Source of the DNA: Actinospica robiniae DSM 44927
Lineage (GTDB): Bacteria > Actinomycetota > Actinomycetes > Streptomycetales > Catenulisporaceae
Length of the DNA stretch: 64,000 nucleotides
Reading direction: 5' to 3'
Assembly (NCBI RefSeq): GCF_000504285.1
Contig: NZ_KI632511.1
Coordinates: forward strand, 1,919,372-1,983,371
The notes under the pieces are model-generated. The model did not search any database, was not told where the DNA came from, and saw only the letters and a list, made by a program, of their open reading frames with translations. Positions 62,279-64,000 of the stretch are shown one piece after another. The first letter of the stretch is position 1, and every line of letters starts with the position of its first letter. The position numbers and the translations under genes were made by a program.

Positions 62279-63049
62279 ATGATCACAGACCCCTGGTTCC
62301 CCTTCTGGTCCGCACAGACCGGCGCCGCGCTGCCGCGCCTGTACTGCCTGCCCTCAGCCGGTTCCGGCGCGACGATGTACCGGACCTGGATCACCGACCT
62401 CGCCGACGCCTACGACGTGCGGCCGATGCAGCCGCCGGGTCGGGAGAGCCGCCTGGGCGAGGCGCCGTTCGCCTCGTTCCCCCGCCTGGCCGCGGCGGCC
62501 GCGGCGGCGATCGCGGCGCAGGAGCCTGAGGACTACGTCCTGTTCGGGCACAGCCTCGGCGCCCTGATCGCCTTCGAGGCCGCGCGCTCCCTGGGCGCGG
62601 CCGGGAGGCCGCCGCGAGCGCTGGTCGTCTCCGGTTCGCGCGCCCCGCACCTGCGCCTGGTGGCCACGCCCGCGCATGCCCCCGACAAGCTGGACGACGA
62701 CGAGGCCTGCAAGGACTTCATGCGCATGGCCGAGGGCACCGACGAGGAGATCCTGGCCAACCGCGACCTGATGGACCTTCTCCTGCCCACGCTGCGCGCG
62801 GACCTGCGAGCCGGAGCCTCCTACCACTACACCGAGCAGCCCGCGCTGAACCTGCCGGTCCTGGCGATCGGAGGCGAGCAGGACCCGCTGGCCCGGCCCG
62901 ACGAGGTGCGCGCCTGGTCCGGGCACACCGCCGCCGAGTTCGACGTGCGGATCTACCCGGGCGGGCACTTCTTCATCCAAGACGCGCCCGGACTTCTCGA
63001 CCGGCTGCGCGCACTCGTCCGCGCTCCGCGGCCGCTGCGCGTCGGCTGA
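62279..63049 (+). CDS. type II thioesterase
   Basis: The 256-aa alpha/beta hydrolase has the triad Ser92 (GHSLGA), Asp202 (GGEQDPLARPDE) and His230 (YPGGHFFIQ). The family start LPSAGSGATMYRTWITDLAD and PPGRESRLGE are also present. It clears wrong or stalled acyl groups from carrier proteins, as is usual next to NRPS genes. GGAGG before the start is strong. The adenylation protein begins 50 bp after its stop on the same strand, so the two are probably cotranscribed. Confidence 0.9.
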   Translation: MITDPWFPFWSAQTGAALPRLYCLPSAGSGATMYRTWITDLADAYDVRPMQPPGRESRLGEAPFASFPRLAAAAAAAIAAQEPEDYVLFGHSLGALIAFEAARSLGAAGRPPRALVVSGSRAPHLRLVATPAHAPDKLDDDEACKDFMRMAEGTDEEILANRDLMDLLLPTLRADLRAGASYHYTEQPALNLPVLAIGGEQDPLARPDEVRAWSGHTAAEFDVRIYPGGHFFIQDAPGLLDRLRALVRAPRPLRVG

Positions 63050-63099
63050 GCCGACGCCCTACCCGAACTCAGCCTCCCGACCCGAAAGGATGGGCCCTC

Positions 63100-64000
63100 G
63101 TGCCGGTCCGCACTTATCAGCCCACTGCCGACCTCGACGGGCCGCCGCTGGACGCGCCCGCCTCCGTCCTCGACCTCATCTCGGCACACTGGTCCTCGTC
63201 CGCCGCGGCCGCCCCGCGCGCGGCCGTCTCCGGGCCCGAAGGCGAACTCGGCTACCGCGAACTCGAGCGCGTGAGCGCCGGGATCGCCGCCGCTCTGCTC
63301 GACGCGGGCGCTCGGCCGGGTGAGCCGGTGATCGTCCGGGCGGGTGCGTCCGCGGTGGCGATCGCGGCGCTGCTCGGCGTGTTGCGGGCCGGCGCGCGCT
63401 TCGTCGCGATCGACCCGGCCTTCCCGCCGGAGCGGCAGGAGCGGATGATCGCCGCGTCCGGCGCGCGGCTGGCGTTGGCCGGGCCGGACACCGGCCCGAT
63501 GCCGGCGGCGCACGCGGACTCGCTCCGGGTGCTGGCCTTGGCGCAGATCGAGCCGGCCGACGGATTCCACGGCCCGCGCCTGTCCGCGGATGCTCCCGCC
63601 TACACCTGCTTCACCAGCGGGTCCACCGGCACGCCGAAGGGCGCGGTCATCTCGCACGGGGCGATCGCCGCCTCCACCGCGGCCCGCCTGCAGCACTATC
63701 CCGAGGCCGTCACCGGCTTCGTGCTGTGCTCCTCGCTCTCCTTCGACAGCGCGTACGCCGGGATCTTCTGGACACTGGCGGCCGGCGCCACCCTGCTCAT
63801 CCCCTCCGAGCGGGCCGGCGACCTGGGCGCGATCGGCCGCGCCGCGGCGGATCCACGTGCCTCGCACCTGCTGATCGTGCCGACGCTGTACGCCGTGGCC
63901 CTGCGCGGCGGGCTCGCCGCGCGGTTCGCCCGGCTCGCCGCGGTGATCGTGGCCGGCGAGGCCTGCCCGCGCGACCTGGTCCGCCGGCACTTCGAACTGC
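63100..64000 (+). CDS. NRPS adenylation protein, C-terminal part outside window
   Basis: The frame from the GTG at 63100 (GAAAGGA upstream) runs open to the window edge, about 300 residues seen. It has an adenylation N-domain: ELGYRELERVSAGIAAALLD, VLRAGARFVAIDPAFPPERQ, A3 TCFTSGSTGTPKGAVISH, A4-like LSFDSAYAGIFWTLAAGA, and VIVAGEACPRDLV. The residues that set specificity are only partly visible, so no substrate is proposed. Because the end is missing, this may be the first domain of a larger NRPS. It lies right after the thioesterase gene. Confidence 0.88.
   Translation, partial: MPVRTYQPTADLDGPPLDAPASVLDLISAHWSSSAAAAPRAAVSGPEGELGYRELERVSAGIAAALLDAGARPGEPVIVRAGASAVAIAALLGVLRAGARFVAIDPAFPPERQERMIAASGARLALAGPDTGPMPAAHADSLRVLALAQIEPADGFHGPRLSADAPAYTCFTSGSTGTPKGAVISHGAIAASTAARLQHYPEAVTGFVLCSSLSFDSAYAGIFWTLAAGATLLIPSERAGDLGAIGRAAADPRASHLLIVPTLYAVALRGGLAARFARLAAVIVAGEACPRDLVRRHFEL

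Overview
The window is high-GC DNA with GTG starts, overlapping stop/start operons, XRE, TetR, MarR and LacI-operator style regulation, secreted plant-polymer hydrolases and part of a nonribosomal peptide-type gene cluster. This points to a filamentous soil actinobacterium (Streptomyces, Catenulispora or similar). The genus is not proven by anything seen here. All functional calls come from reading motifs by eye; no search was run.

Left part (1-20,000) is largely carbohydrate work. It holds a GH54 arabinofuranosidase (C-terminal end outside the window) behind paired LacI-type operators, a GH9 endoglucanase, a ROK sugar kinase divergent from a GH92 alpha-mannosidase with a ricin-type lectin tail (three copies of one operator between them), a GT39-type membrane glycosyltransferase and a seven-repeat lectin-like propeller. 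Two drug-efflux MFS genes (3757 and 25414) lie in the left half. Element A, a 1.39 kb palindromic mobile element without a gene, sits at 5480-6871.

Middle part (20,000-36,600) is a mix of small regulators and enzymes: an XRE regulator, a TetR/quinone-reductase pair with two operators, an isochorismatase-like hydrolase, a MarR/MFS pair with an operator, a C45 acyltransferase, several proteins of unknown function, a histidine phosphatase, an Lrp regulator, an F420-type oxidoreductase coupled to a deaminase, and an SPFH protein. A perfect 56-bp palindrome separates the convergent tetR and isochorismatase genes.

Right part (36,640 to the end) looks like one biosynthetic gene cluster. It has a four-gene MacB/FtsX-type ABC export operon. 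Divergent from that is an operon of transglutaminase-like protein, ferritin-like diiron enzyme, fatty acyl-AMP ligase, carrier protein and a second AMP ligase, followed by an O-methyltransferase. Next come a carrier protein plus adenylation enzyme, a condensation protein with one dead and one live carrier domain, two regulators, a type II thioesterase and a truncated adenylation protein that runs off the window. Four sites with the palindrome TCGAAGCGCTTCGA (one imperfect) stand in front of the ABC operon, the main operon, the methyltransferase and the divergent adenylation/condensation pair, suggesting one repressor controls them all. No LacI-type regulator gene is in the window.

Element B (50,672-54,180), a relative of element A, lies inside the cluster between convergent genes. 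It carries two later insertions: an IS1182-family copy with a frameshifted transposase and a 4-bp target duplication, and a 241-bp MITE-like insertion with an 8-bp target duplication. Element A supplies the uninterrupted sequence at both sites.
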